Source: Lewinella sp039816955 (GTDB lineage: Bacteria > Bacteroidota > Bacteroidia > Chitinophagales > Saprospiraceae). From it: a stretch of DNA of 64,000 nt. Within the stretch, counting starts at the first letter, position 1. Every line of letters starts with the position of its first letter. Below, one piece after another: positions 1 through 8,069 of this stretch. Made by a program: the position numbers and the translations under genes. A model generated the notes under the pieces. That model did not search any database. It had not been told where the DNA came from and saw only the letters and a list, made by a program, of their open reading frames with translations. The stretch is taken from contig JBCBWU010000010.1 of assembly GCA_039816955.1 (NCBI GenBank), positions 1 to 64,000 of the forward strand, read 5' to 3'.

Positions 1-1878
1 GAAGATGAAATCAGACTGGGAAGTCTCTATAGGATCTGTGCTCGCCTTGTAAATACCTGTTACATCCGCTCCAAACTGGCCACTTTCTGCCGTATTGGCC
101 ATCGCCTCCAAGTTATTGCGGATACTCTGTTGCTCATTACCGCCACCGCCAAGGTGCAAGATATTCTTAGTCCAGCTGCGATCAGCAATCGTTTGGGGAA
201 TGGAGGCTACAAGCGATTCCGTGCCCCGTATCTTATTCAAATAAAGCATCACCTCTGCCGAATTGATGGCAGAAAGGCGGCCAATATTAACTCTTGGTGT
301 AGGCTTATCGGGTGTAGAAGCTAATAGGTTATCACTGCCCGGAAAACCGAAAGGAGGTATGAAAAGAGTAGTCCCTAGCGCCTCCGATAAATCGGCAGGA
401 TCGCGCAGGTCGATGTACTCTCTGCCCTTCCCCACAATGAAGAGAAATTCAAATGCGGGATTGATTTCTTCTTGCCAGGCCACAAAGTTGCGAATAGCCA
501 AGGGGTGCTGCTGGACTCCGTAGGCAAACTGGTCATACAGACCATCGACGTTCACAATAGCGGGGCGATAACTTCCACCGTTGGCGCTTGCCCGATAATC
601 GGCATAAGCTTGTACGGCATCTTCACTACCGCTGCGCAATAGGCTATGCGTGAGTATGATATAGTTGGCATCCCCTAAATCCGGCAAGGCCAAATCAACT
701 GAGCTAATCGCAGGTACTGGTAAGCTAGCTTCATCAGCAATGATACGCAAATCGCGATCTATACTCACGACGGGCAGTCCCACCCGCAAGGTGCCATCCG
801 GATTGGCCACAGGGATCCGAATTTGGTTATTCAAGTCATAAACCACCGCACTGTTAGCCGATAAGTTGGCCAGTTCCAGATATTGCCGATTGCCGGAATT
901 ATCTACCCGACAGTTGAAGGAATTGGCTCCGGCTGCATCCGCCTGAGCGGGATAATCCACTTGCACAAAACCCACACTCACTTCGTCTTTCTCACCCGCA
1001 AGGCCATCCCAGCGCAAGCGTAGTTCCTGGTCTACCAGAACGGTTGTGGGTAAAGCCATCTCCACATTCTGCATTGCCCAATTCGTAAAAGTATCCGTAC
1101 GGAGCAGGACATCATTAGCGGAAAGTTGCTGCAGGTGGTCGAAAAGTGCCGCTACGTAGCGGGTACGCACCACTGCGGCTGGACCACTTGAATAGGACTG
1201 TGGCAAAGCCAAATTAATCTCCTGGGTAGTGCTACCATCAGCCAGCAATTCATTGATCGCACGACTTCCGTATCCTTCACCAATACTATAGTGGGAATAA
1301 TAAAGCGTCGCTCCGGAAAAGCGGTAGTACTCTTTCACAAACTTCTCCGTAAAGACCTCTTCCGTTTGGCGCCAAACGTAAGATTCAGCAGCTGGCAAAC
1401 TACTCAAGTCATTATTTACGGTAGTAAAATTTTGTCCAGCTCCTTCTTTCCAAGTGAGATAATACACCCCTTGGTTATTGTACAGACTGTAGCGTGGATT
1501 CAATTGCTGCGCCTCCGGCTCCCGATAAAGGTGCTGATCTAACTCTCCGCGGTTCTGCTCACCGTAGAAGATAAGGCCATCCCCTGTACCCAGTGGAGTA
1601 TCACTAGCGGCAGTACTGTGTAACGGCAGTTGTTCTCCATTATGAAAGATCTGGTAATCAGCACTGTTGATGCTGCTTACCGGCCAGCCTTGGGCCAGAA
1701 GGTCCGAAGAGTTGATACGATAGAATCCATCGGTAGTGACCTCCAGGCGGAGATACTGCTGATCAGCTTCAATCCATTCATTACCATAAAGGGTATCTAG
1801 TCCATTGACTATTTGAGCGGAAGCGGTGCCGCAGAGCGTCAAAAGAACGGCTACCAGTATACCAATGCGCTTGCTCAT
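1..1878 (-). CDS. C25 family (gingipain-like) peptidase, PorU2-like, N-terminal part
   Basis: The reading frame starts at an ATG at 1878 and runs open to the window edge, giving 626 residues of a longer protein. It begins with a signal peptide (MSKRIGILVAVLLTLCGTASAQ). After about 400 residues of beta-rich sequence it enters a segment typical of the C25 peptidase fold (NVDGLYDQF..., FLFIVGKGREY, PRVNIGRLSA, ILHLGGGG). This resembles the PorU/PorU2 proteins of T9SS bacteria. PorU is the sortase that removes the C-terminal signal of T9SS cargo and attaches the cargo to the outer membrane. The catalytic His and Cys lie beyond the window edge, so activity and exact subfamily cannot be judged. A TAnnTTTG promoter lies at 1958-1965. 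The window contains at least three T9SS cargo proteins, so a sortase-like enzyme fits the organism. Confidence 0.75.
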   Translation of the reverse strand, partial: MSKRIGILVAVLLTLCGTASAQIVNGLDTLYGNEWIEADQQYLRLEVTTDGFYRINSSDLLAQGWPVSSINSADYQIFHNGEQLPLHSTAASDTPLGTGDGLIFYGEQNRGELDQHLYREPEAQQLNPRYSLYNNQGVYYLTWKEGAGQNFTTVNNDLSSLPAAESYVWRQTEEVFTEKFVKEYYRFSGATLYYSHYSIGEGYGSRAINELLADGSTTQEINLALPQSYSSGPAAVVRTRYVAALFDHLQQLSANDVLLRTDTFTNWAMQNVEMALPTTVLVDQELRLRWDGLAGEKDEVSVGFVQVDYPAQADAAGANSFNCRVDNSGNRQYLELANLSANSAVVYDLNNQIRIPVANPDGTLRVGLPVVSIDRDLRIIADEASLPVPAISSVDLALPDLGDANYIILTHSLLRSGSEDAVQAYADYRASANGGSYRPAIVNVDGLYDQFAYGVQQHPLAIRNFVAWQEEINPAFEFLFIVGKGREYIDLRDPADLSEALGTTLFIPPFGFPGSDNLLASTPDKPTPRVNIGRLSAINSAEVMLYLNKIRGTESLVASIPQTIADRSWTKNILHLGGGGNEQQSIRNNLEAMANTAESGQFGADVTGIYKASTDPIETSQSDFIF

Positions 1879-1957
1879 TACTAGGGATTATCGGTTAGTA
1901 GTGGAGCATACTGTAAATTTAAAAACCACAATTCACTCCTTAATGTGATATTTCCAT

Positions 1958-1965
1958 CAAAGATA
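1958..1965 (-). promoter_or_regulatory. Bacteroidota -7 promoter element for the C25 peptidase gene
   Basis: On the minus strand this reads TATCTTTG, a full match to TAnnTTTG. It lies about 80 bases upstream of the ATG at 1878. No clear -33 TTG is seen at the usual spacing, so the assignment rests on the -7 element alone. Confidence 0.5.
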
Positions 1966-2075
1966 AGAAAAGTTGTACCCTGGTATGACTACCAGAAAGG
2001 TCGAAAAAGTGACAGATTCTTAAGTGAATGGGAGGAAAAGGAAAGAATGGAAGGGAAAGTTGGGGCAATAAAAAA

Positions 2076-2112
2076 GCTCCTACACCGGGAGAGGCACTCA
2101 CAATGTAGGAGC
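2076..2112 (-). terminator. Hairpin terminator with U-run (minus strand)
   Basis: A perfect 9-bp inverted repeat (GCTCCTACA / TGTAGGAGC) is followed on the minus strand by TTTTTT (2070-2075), the form of an intrinsic terminator. It may end the short transcript proposed at 2076-2140 or readthrough from the permease-regulator gene. The bases just beyond it (GCAATAAAAAAGC on the plus strand) also occur at the hairpin at 33233. Confidence 0.6.
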
Positions 2113-2140
2113 AATTAACATACTATGAGAAAACTACACA
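2076..2140 (-). ncRNA. Candidate short minus-strand transcript
   Basis: A TATCTTTG promoter element on the minus strand (2144-2151) sits directly upstream of a segment of about 65 bases that ends in the hairpin and U-run at 2070-2112. A promoter followed so closely by a terminator could produce a tiny RNA. Read on the plus strand the same segment could encode an 11-residue peptide, which is less convincing. No known RNA family is recognised. Confidence 0.25.
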
Positions 2141-2143
2141 ATA

Positions 2144-2151
2144 CAAAGATA
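2144..2151 (-). promoter_or_regulatory. -7 promoter element for candidate short RNA
   Basis: The minus-strand sequence is TATCTTTG, a full match to TAnnTTTG. There is no good -33 TTG. A small inverted repeat CCTAAAA/TTTTAGG (2164-2184) lies just upstream and may belong to the 3' end of the permease-regulator transcript. Confidence 0.4.
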
Positions 2152-2251
2152 AGCGCCTGAGGCCCTAAAAATTCCCGATTTTAGGTTATGGTCCACCTGG
2201 GAACGGGGAAGGGTGATACCGCTTAGAATAAGGAAAATTACGTATGCGTTA

Positions 2252-3742
2252 CTAAGCCATCTGTGGCTCAACATTTACCTGGTCCGCGATATGAAGGGGC
2301 AAGCGAATCTGACGGTCATTTTGCCGAACCTCAACGAAGTCTTCCCCTTTAGTGATAAGTATGACGGGTTGACCGGCCTGCAGTTGCTCGCGCCACAAAT
2401 GGGCACTCACCATACTGCCCTCTTGGGCTAAAGAAAGAATAGCCTGCGCACCTGCCTTTAGACTACTGAGGGAAAAATCAGGTATGGTGGCTTGTCGAGG
2501 GATTGGCGAGCCGTGCGGATCAACCTGTGGGAAGCCCAAATGACGGTCTACTGCGTTGAGGACATCTTCAGGCAGGAGGTGCTCGTAACGCTCGGCATCC
2601 GGGTGAATCTGTTCTTTATTGAGTCCTACTTCACTTACCAGATAGGTTTCCCAAAGGCGGTGAGCACGAACTAAGCGTCGAGCGTCATCCTCACCCTTGG
2701 CAGTGAGGCGAAGGCTATTAGGTAATAATAGGGAACGTTTGCGCAGATAGCGCAAAGCTCGCTGCCAATTAAGCCGACTTACTTCCAGCTTATCGCGTAA
2801 AGCAATGCTCGGTACACCGCCACTTTGAGTGGTCCGATAAATCGCTTTTAGAATATCCTCCCGATCAATTCGAACCTGCAACTGCTGGCGACGTAGGGCT
2901 TTGGCAATGAGTCCCTTTCCGGGAGCAAATATTACGGTAAGCACGTACAGTAACGTAGCGGTAACCGCCATGGCTGGTCCCGGAGTCGTCTTGAAGATAA
3001 TGGCCAGCAGTAAACCCATAACTGCGGAAAGTAGCCCTAAGCCAGCAGCCAGGAATATTACCCGCTCCATGCGTTGCGATAGCAGTAAAGCAGTAGCAGC
3101 GGGTGTAATGAGCATCGCTACCACTAAAATGACCCCTACCGTTTGCAAGGAAGCTACTACCGCAAAGGACAGTAGAAGCATCAGGAAGTAGTGGATCAAA
3201 CGCACCGGGATTCCCATAGTCTCGGCCACAACTGGTTGGAAGGTGGAAACAAATAAATAGCGGTAGAACACCAAAACACTAATCACCACGTATACCGTCA
3301 CCAAGGCCGTTAGCCATAAGTCAGCGTCGGCAACGCCAAGTACATTGCCAAATAAGAAATCTTTAAGATCAAGATGGACCCCCTGGTTGCGGCTGATATA
3401 TGAGATACCAATTACTCCCAGAGAAAACATGGCGGTAAACACGATACCGATTGCGGCATCGTTCTTCGTATTCACTCGGTGCTGTATCCAGGTAATACCC
3501 ACCGCAGTAAGTAAGCCTGCTAAAACCGAACCCGTAAAGAACGCTAAGGCGCTATAACCAACGACGAGAAATGCTACCACTACTCCTGGCAAAATAGCGT
3601 GCGCCAGGGCATCCCCGACAAGGGACATATTGCGCAACACGATAAAACACCCCAAGATGCCGCACATGACACCGACCATGCTAGAGGCTAATAAGGCGCG
3701 TACCGCCCAGGTTTCCTGTACTATTGATAGCAGTTCCCACAT
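2252..3742 (-). CDS. Metal ABC transporter permease fused to DtxR/MntR-type regulator
   Basis: This 496-residue protein has two parts. Residues 1-275 form an ABC-3 family permease with about eight or nine membrane helices (LGCFIVLRNMSLVGDALAHA, MLITPAATALLL), the fold of ZnuB/MntB-type manganese, zinc or iron importers. Residues 285-496 form a DtxR/MntR-like module: a winged helix, then a dimerisation domain with the metal-binding style segment LVRAHRLWETYLV...HPDAERYEHLLPEDV, then a C-terminal SH3/FeoA-like tail. The predicted role is metal uptake, with the regulator tethered to the membrane. No ATPase or solute-binding partner is present beside it. A promoter and a DtxR-box-like sequence lie directly upstream. 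Permease-regulator fusions of this type do occur in Bacteroidota, which makes a sequencing error unlikely. The metal cannot be told from sequence. Confidence 0.88.
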   Translation of the reverse strand: MWELLSIVQETWAVRALLASSMVGVMCGILGCFIVLRNMSLVGDALAHAILPGVVVAFLVVGYSALAFFTGSVLAGLLTAVGITWIQHRVNTKNDAAIGIVFTAMFSLGVIGISYISRNQGVHLDLKDFLFGNVLGVADADLWLTALVTVYVVISVLVFYRYLFVSTFQPVVAETMGIPVRLIHYFLMLLLSFAVVASLQTVGVILVVAMLITPAATALLLSQRMERVIFLAAGLGLLSAVMGLLLAIIFKTTPGPAMAVTATLLYVLTVIFAPGKGLIAKALRRQQLQVRIDREDILKAIYRTTQSGGVPSIALRDKLEVSRLNWQRALRYLRKRSLLLPNSLRLTAKGEDDARRLVRAHRLWETYLVSEVGLNKEQIHPDAERYEHLLPEDVLNAVDRHLGFPQVDPHGSPIPRQATIPDFSLSSLKAGAQAILSLAQEGSMVSAHLWREQLQAGQPVILITKGEDFVEVRQNDRQIRLPLHIADQVNVEPQMA

Positions 3743-3749
3743 AGTAAGA

Positions 3750-3780
3750 CAAAGCTACTAATTAGAATCCACAAAAACAA
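3750..3780 (-). promoter_or_regulatory. Promoter of the permease-regulator gene
   Basis: On the minus strand a TTG at 3780-3778 is followed after 20 bases by TAGCTTTG (3757-3750), an excellent Bacteroidota promoter. The ATG at 3742 is only about 8 bases downstream of the -7 element, so the mRNA would have almost no leader. Confidence 0.65.
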
Positions 3781-3799
3781 TATTTAGACTAACCTAAAA
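3780..3799 (-). promoter_or_regulatory. DtxR-box-like operator candidate
   Basis: The minus strand reads TTTAGGTTAGTCTAAATAT. Beginning at its second T, it matches the DtxR consensus TTAGGTTAGSCTAACCTAA at 13 of 19 positions, including the first nine without a break. It overlaps the 3' end of the glycosyltransferase gene and abuts the -33 element of the gene that carries a DtxR-like domain. Autoregulation is therefore plausible, but part of the match is coding sequence. Confidence 0.35.
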
Positions 3800-4913
3800 G
3801 AGAGCGGTAGGCATCAACCAATTGAGCGGTAAGCAGCTCCCCTTTGAATTGTTGTGCGTGTTCGAAACCAGCTGTTATTTGTTGTTCTCGCTGTTCGCTA
3901 TCGGTAAGTAACGTTTCGATCCCAGACGCCATTTCAGCAGCGTTGCATGGATCTACCAGAATGGCACCATCACCCGCTGCCTCGGGTAGGGATGACATAT
4001 TGGACGTGAGTACCGGCGTCTTACTGAAAAGTGCTTCCAAAATTGGGATACCAAAACCTTCGTAAACGGAGGGGTAAAGGAAAGCTTGGGCCTGCTGGTA
4101 AAGAGCTGGCAGCTCCGCAAAATCCGGTTGGATAAACAAAAGCTTATCTAAGACCCCGAGTTCTTGGGCGCGGGCTACCACTCGACGCTTGTACACTGCT
4201 CCCTGCCCTACTACCACAACCGGTATTTGGAGATCAGCTGGAAGTTGGGCCAGTGCCTCTACGATTCCCAGTAGATTTTTACGCTCCACCAATGAGCCCA
4301 CATAAAGCATGAACTCCGTAGGTAGACCGTAGCGTTCACGTACAGCCTCCTTGGTACTCGGATTTTTTTCGAGCATAAAGCCCTCGTGGCAGCTCTGGTA
4401 AATCACACGAATTTTCTCCTCCGCAATACCGTACATCTCCATCACATCCCGCTTGGTGGATTCACTGATAGCGATAATTAGGTCACTGTTCTCACAGGCG
4501 TAGCGAAATTTTTGATTGTATACCTGACGGTCAAACCAGGGATACTGCTCAGGGTAATGCTTGAAGATGAGATCGTGAATAGTGACTACAGTTGGAACCC
4601 CCAGATCGGGCAATCCTACCGGAATTTCGTGGCTTAATCCGTGGTATAAGTCGAGTTTATCCCGTTTGATATCCTTCTTCATACCGTAGGTACGCCAAAG
4701 TAGTTGGGTACGCCGGGGCACACGAAGGTTGAAGGTGGGACTATCGAGGAAGAATTGAGTCTGAGGGGTCTGCTGAACTTTGGGGGTATAGAGGAAGTAG
4801 GCCTCATCCGGATGATATTCACTCAGGTTACGCAGCAGGGTTCGGCTATAATTTCCTAAGCCGGTGAAGTTGTTAAACAGTCGTTTTGCGTCAAAACCAA
4901 TACGGTGTATCAT
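3789..4913 (-). CDS. Family 4-type glycosyltransferase
   Basis: The protein has 374 residues when started at the ATG at 4913. A TTG four codons upstream is a weaker alternative because it abuts the terminator hairpin. It has the GT-B fold of family 1/4 glycosyltransferases. The N-terminal domain contains GLGNYSRTLLRNL (acceptor side) and TIHDLIFKHYPEQ. The C-terminal domain contains FMLYVGSLVERKN and the signature EGFGIPILEAL, whose two Glu residues form the EX7E motif contacting the nucleotide-sugar. It probably transfers a hexose to a surface glycan or lipid at the cytoplasmic face of the membrane. No other glycan genes adjoin it, so the product cannot be named. The last codons overlap the DtxR-box-like sequence of the downstream gene. 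Confidence 0.88.
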   Translation of the reverse strand: MIHRIGFDAKRLFNNFTGLGNYSRTLLRNLSEYHPDEAYFLYTPKVQQTPQTQFFLDSPTFNLRVPRRTQLLWRTYGMKKDIKRDKLDLYHGLSHEIPVGLPDLGVPTVVTIHDLIFKHYPEQYPWFDRQVYNQKFRYACENSDLIIAISESTKRDVMEMYGIAEEKIRVIYQSCHEGFMLEKNPSTKEAVRERYGLPTEFMLYVGSLVERKNLLGIVEALAQLPADLQIPVVVVGQGAVYKRRVVARAQELGVLDKLLFIQPDFAELPALYQQAQAFLYPSVYEGFGIPILEALFSKTPVLTSNMSSLPEAAGDGAILVDPCNAAEMASGIETLLTDSEQREQQITAGFEHAQQFKGELLTAQLVDAYRSLLG

Positions 4914-4929
4914 GGACTGGCACAAAAAA

Positions 4930-4967
4930 TCAAAGCACTGCCCAACTGATGTTAGACAGTGCTTTGA
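4930..4967 (-). terminator. Terminator of the A-type Fe-S carrier gene
   Basis: An 11-bp perfect inverted repeat (TCAAAGCACTG / CAGTGCTTTGA) is followed on the minus strand by TTTTTT. It lies 32 bases beyond the stop of the gene at 4999-5325 and just upstream of the glycosyltransferase start, so it separates the two transcripts. Confidence 0.8.
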
Positions 4968-4998
4968 TAAGGTTATTATTTAGTTATGGGTACTCAAA

Positions 4999-5325
4999 TT
5001 AAACAGCAAAGCTTTCTCCACAACCACAGGTTCGGGAAGCATTAGGATTATTAAAGTAGAATCCTTTGCCGTCTAAACCGCCGGAGAACTCCAGTGTCGT
5101 ATTGCACAGGTATAAAAAGCTCCGCAGGTCGGTTACGATCTTTACGTCATTATCCTCAAATACCTGATCATCCGGGCGCGACTCATTGTCGAAGTCCATT
5201 TGATAGGTAAGTCCAGAACATCCTCCACTCGTGACGGATACCCGCACGAAATGCTCCTTGGTCAGCTTATCCTCTTTTTCGATTTCCCGAATGCGCAGCT
5301 TGGCGCTGTCGGCCACAAAAAGCAT
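4999..5325 (-). CDS. iscA: A-type iron-sulfur cluster carrier (IscA/HesB family)
   Basis: A 108-residue protein of the usual length for this family. The three conserved cysteines are all present: one in VTSGGCSGLTYQMDF and two in the C-terminal CGCGESF. Such proteins bind Fe or a [2Fe-2S]/[4Fe-4S] cluster and pass it to target enzymes in the cytoplasm. A cysteine desulfurase gene follows upstream on the same strand (5537-6721), consistent with a shared role in Fe-S assembly. However, 211 bases separate the two, and this gene has its own promoter (TATTTTTG at 5352-5359, minus strand) and its own terminator. It could equally be named erpA or sufA, since sequence alone does not settle the subtype. 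Confidence 0.9.
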   Translation of the reverse strand: MLFVADSAKLRIREIEKEDKLTKEHFVRVSVTSGGCSGLTYQMDFDNESRPDDQVFEDNDVKIVTDLRSFLYLCNTTLEFSGGLDGKGFYFNNPNASRTCGCGESFAV

Positions 5326-5351
5326 ATTTCTTATCTTTTATATGAACGCTC

Positions 5352-5359
5352 CAAAAATA
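5352..5359 (-). promoter_or_regulatory. -7 promoter element of the A-type carrier gene
   Basis: The minus strand reads TATTTTTG, a full match to TAnnTTTG, 27 bases upstream of the ATG at 5325. A convincing -33 element is not visible. Confidence 0.4.
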
Positions 5360-5536
5360 ACCCTCTAATGTAATAGAAAGTTCGAATTGCTATTACTTAA
5401 GCATAGACTAATTTACTAAATCATTACGGAATTGTGCAAGTGCCGACGGACCGCGCTACAGAAAAAGACCGATAAGGCCCATTGAAACATCTGGTTACAG
5501 GTAACAGGCTCATTTTTTATGCCCAAAATAATGCCC

Positions 5537-6721
5537 CTACTCCACCATTCTTGCCCAGGCTGGACTCATGGCTCGAGTAGCGGCTACCGCTTCTACCAAT
5601 AAGGCCACAGCTCGATCAATTTCTGCTGGCTGGTTAAAACGCCCCAAGCTGATCCGGATGGAAGACTGGGCTTCTTCATCACTAAGGCCAAGGGCTTTTA
5701 GCACGTGGCTAGGATCCATGGATGCAGAAGTACAGGCAGAGCCAGAGGAGAGCGCCAATTGCTGGCTTAGCATCATGAGGAGTTGTTCGGTATCAATACC
5801 GGCAAAACGGATATTGGAAACTTGCGGCAAGCGATGTTCGATGGAACCGTTGACCTTGGTTTGCGGTATCTCTTGCAAGAGACGTTGTTCTATTTGATTA
5901 CGCCAAGTCCCTAATTTTGTGGCATCCTGCTCTTGCTCCTGAGCAGCAATTGTCGCTGCTGCACCAAAGCCTACTATGCCAGGAACATTTAAGGTACCGG
6001 AGCGCCGTCCTCTTTCGTGTCCACCACCATCTTGCTGAGCAGATAGCTTTACGATCGGGTTCTTCTGGCTCACGTACAATGCTCCTATCCCTTTTGGACC
6101 ATAGAGTTTATGCGCAGAGCAAGCGAGCAGATGCACGCCTACCGCTTTGGGTTGGGTCTTGATCTTTCCTACAGCTTGGGTAGCATCACTGAACAGAAAG
6201 ACACCGGCTTTATCACAAATCGCTCCAATCTCCGCCATTTGCTGGATAGTTCCTGTCTCATTATTAGCCCACATTACCGCCACCAGAATAGTGTCGGGTC
6301 GGATGCTAGATTTTAATACTTCTAAATCCAATAATCCGTCTGGCTTGACCGGCAGGTAGGTAACTTCTGCTCCCTTGGCCTCCAGGCGCTTACAGCAATC
6401 CAGTACGGCTTTGTGTTCTGTTTGTAAGGTAATGATGTGGCGACCGCGGGTCTGGTAGGTCTCGTAAAAGCCCTTCAGCGCTAAATTAACCGCCTCGGTA
6501 GCACCACTGGTAAAGACAACCTCTTTTTCCTCTGCACCAATTAAATGAGCAATCTGCCGGCGGGCTTTCTTTACCGCCTCTTCGGCTTGCCAACCAAAAG
6601 CGTGCGTCCGACTGGCGGCATTGCCTGGCTGGTCGTAAAAGAAAGGTAGCATCTGATCTACCACCCGTGGGTCCACGGCTGTGGTTGCATTATTATCCAG
6701 ATAGATCATTTGCTCGTTCAT
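5537..6721 (-). CDS. iscS: Cysteine desulfurase (IscS/NifS type)
   Basis: A class V aminotransferase-fold, PLP-dependent enzyme that takes sulfur from cysteine for Fe-S clusters and other thiolated cofactors. The start was set at the ATG at 6721 (MNEQMIYLDNNATTAVD), which gives 394 residues, the normal length. The open frame continues upstream to 6985 but would run over the divergent gene at 6885. Key features are the PLP lysine in SAHKLYGPKGIGALYV, the substrate segment ERGRRSGTLNVPGIVGF, and the catalytic cysteine in SSGSACTSASMDPSHVLKAL, which matches the long-loop IscS group. The rest of an isc operon (iscU, fdx, hscAB) is not present. iscA lies downstream on the same strand. Confidence 0.92.
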   Translation of the reverse strand: MNEQMIYLDNNATTAVDPRVVDQMLPFFYDQPGNAASRTHAFGWQAEEAVKKARRQIAHLIGAEEKEVVFTSGATEAVNLALKGFYETYQTRGRHIITLQTEHKAVLDCCKRLEAKGAEVTYLPVKPDGLLDLEVLKSSIRPDTILVAVMWANNETGTIQQMAEIGAICDKAGVFLFSDATQAVGKIKTQPKAVGVHLLACSAHKLYGPKGIGALYVSQKNPIVKLSAQQDGGGHERGRRSGTLNVPGIVGFGAAATIAAQEQEQDATKLGTWRNQIEQRLLQEIPQTKVNGSIEHRLPQVSNIRFAGIDTEQLLMMLSQQLALSSGSACTSASMDPSHVLKALGLSDEEAQSSIRISLGRFNQPAEIDRAVALLVEAVAATRAMSPAWARMVE

Positions 6722-6884
6722 TTTACTAAAATTGAGTGGAGGCTTTAATACTCGTAGAGATAAAGGAAAAGTTTGTAGAGAAAGTTTAATGAGCCATTCA
6801 CTTTCTAGCGCTTTCTGAATACCTTTATTGTTATAAACCGACCGTGCGCTGGCGATCAAGCTAGGCGAGCAAAAGTACCGAATT

Positions 6885-8069
6885 ATGCCACCAATCGAAC
6901 CACTGTTTTCAGATTTCCACTCCACTAATAAGGAACAATGGCTAGATAAAGTCACCGCTGATTTAAAGGGCAAAGGTTTGGACACCCTGGACTGGCAGTT
7001 AGAGGAACAAATCCGACTTTCGGCTATTAATGCCCCAGCGGATCAGCCCGCGGCCACGCCTCCCATTCTTGACCAGCGCGCAGCCAATACCTGGCAAATC
7101 GGTGAGTACATTGAGGTAAAAGATTTAGGAGCGGCAAACGCGCAGGCACTTGAAGGTCTGGTAGGTGGTGTAAACGCGCCCCTTTTTATTCATCATCACC
7201 TTCCTACTTTGGAAGAACTGGAGATGTTGCTAAGGGATATTGAGCCCGGTTTTATCTCGGTTCACTTTGCCCCAGCGTATCCGGGTAAAGATCCTGCCGA
7301 GCTATTCCGCAACCTGATCTACTATACCCGCCGGCGGGGCCTGGACCTCGCCAAAATTAAAGGCTCGATGGACTTTGATCCCTTACTCGACTGGGTAGAG
7401 CCACCATTCAAGCCACTGGCCAGAATTTTGGCCTTCGCTGCTAATCACACCCCCAACTTCCGGGTCTTGCAGGTCAATGGTCGGCAGTTGCACAGTGGCA
7501 TTACGAATACCACGCACGAATTGGCACTCATCGTCGCCAAAGGAGTAGACTATTTGGCCAAACTTTCCGAGCACGGCATTGCTCCCCTAACGACCAATGC
7601 TCATCTGCAATTTTCCGTAGCTTTAAATACCAGTTACTTCGTGGCTATTGCCAAATTGAGGGCCTTGAAAATTCTTTGGGCAAATGCGCTGGCGGGCTTC
7701 GGTTTGGAGGAAGCTCCTATTCCTCCCATTAGTGCGCATCTGGCAATGGAAACCCAAACCACCGAACGAGAATACAATATGATCAAAGCCGCTACGCAGG
7801 CCATGTCGGCAGTAGTAGGTGGAGCTGATTTGGTTTACATCACACCTTCTGATTATCAGATAACTGGAGATAGTACGTCTTTCTCCCGTCGCATTGCGCG
7901 CAATGCGCAACATTTGTTGCAGTTGGAAAGTCATCTGGATCAGGTAGTGGACCCAGCCGCGGGTAGTTATTTCATTGAAAACCTCACGCGGGAGTTAGCC
8001 AATGAAGCCTGGCAGCAATTCCAGCAGATCGAACGTAAAGGTGGGTATTCTCAGATTGTACACCTTTAG
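6885..8069 (+). CDS. mutA: Methylmalonyl-CoA mutase small subunit (MutA-like), short form
   Basis: The 394-residue protein matches the TIM-barrel part of the small subunit of methylmalonyl-CoA mutase (EPLFSDF, EQWLDKV, ...PISAHLAMETQTTEREYNMIKAATQAMSAVVGGAD, VDPAAGSYFIENLTRELANEAWQQFQ). The heterodimer isomerises methylmalonyl-CoA and succinyl-CoA with B12 bound by the large subunit. The small subunit is non-catalytic. This copy ends directly after the barrel and lacks the degenerate B12-binding C-terminal domain found in longer family members. The large subunit gene normally lies next to it but is not here: a repeat-like spacer and a fasciclin gene on the other strand follow. It is divergent from iscS, with 163 bases between the starts. 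Confidence 0.85.
   Translation: MPPIEPLFSDFHSTNKEQWLDKVTADLKGKGLDTLDWQLEEQIRLSAINAPADQPAATPPILDQRAANTWQIGEYIEVKDLGAANAQALEGLVGGVNAPLFIHHHLPTLEELEMLLRDIEPGFISVHFAPAYPGKDPAELFRNLIYYTRRRGLDLAKIKGSMDFDPLLDWVEPPFKPLARILAFAANHTPNFRVLQVNGRQLHSGITNTTHELALIVAKGVDYLAKLSEHGIAPLTTNAHLQFSVALNTSYFVAIAKLRALKILWANALAGFGLEEAPIPPISAHLAMETQTTEREYNMIKAATQAMSAVVGGADLVYITPSDYQITGDSTSFSRRIARNAQHLLQLESHLDQVVDPAAGSYFIENLTRELANEAWQQFQQIERKGGYSQIVHL

Noticed and set aside
6722..6985. An extended N-terminus for the cysteine desulfurase (start at 6985)
   Set aside because: The added residues show no family similarity and would overlap the divergent mutA start. The conserved N-terminus begins at 6721.
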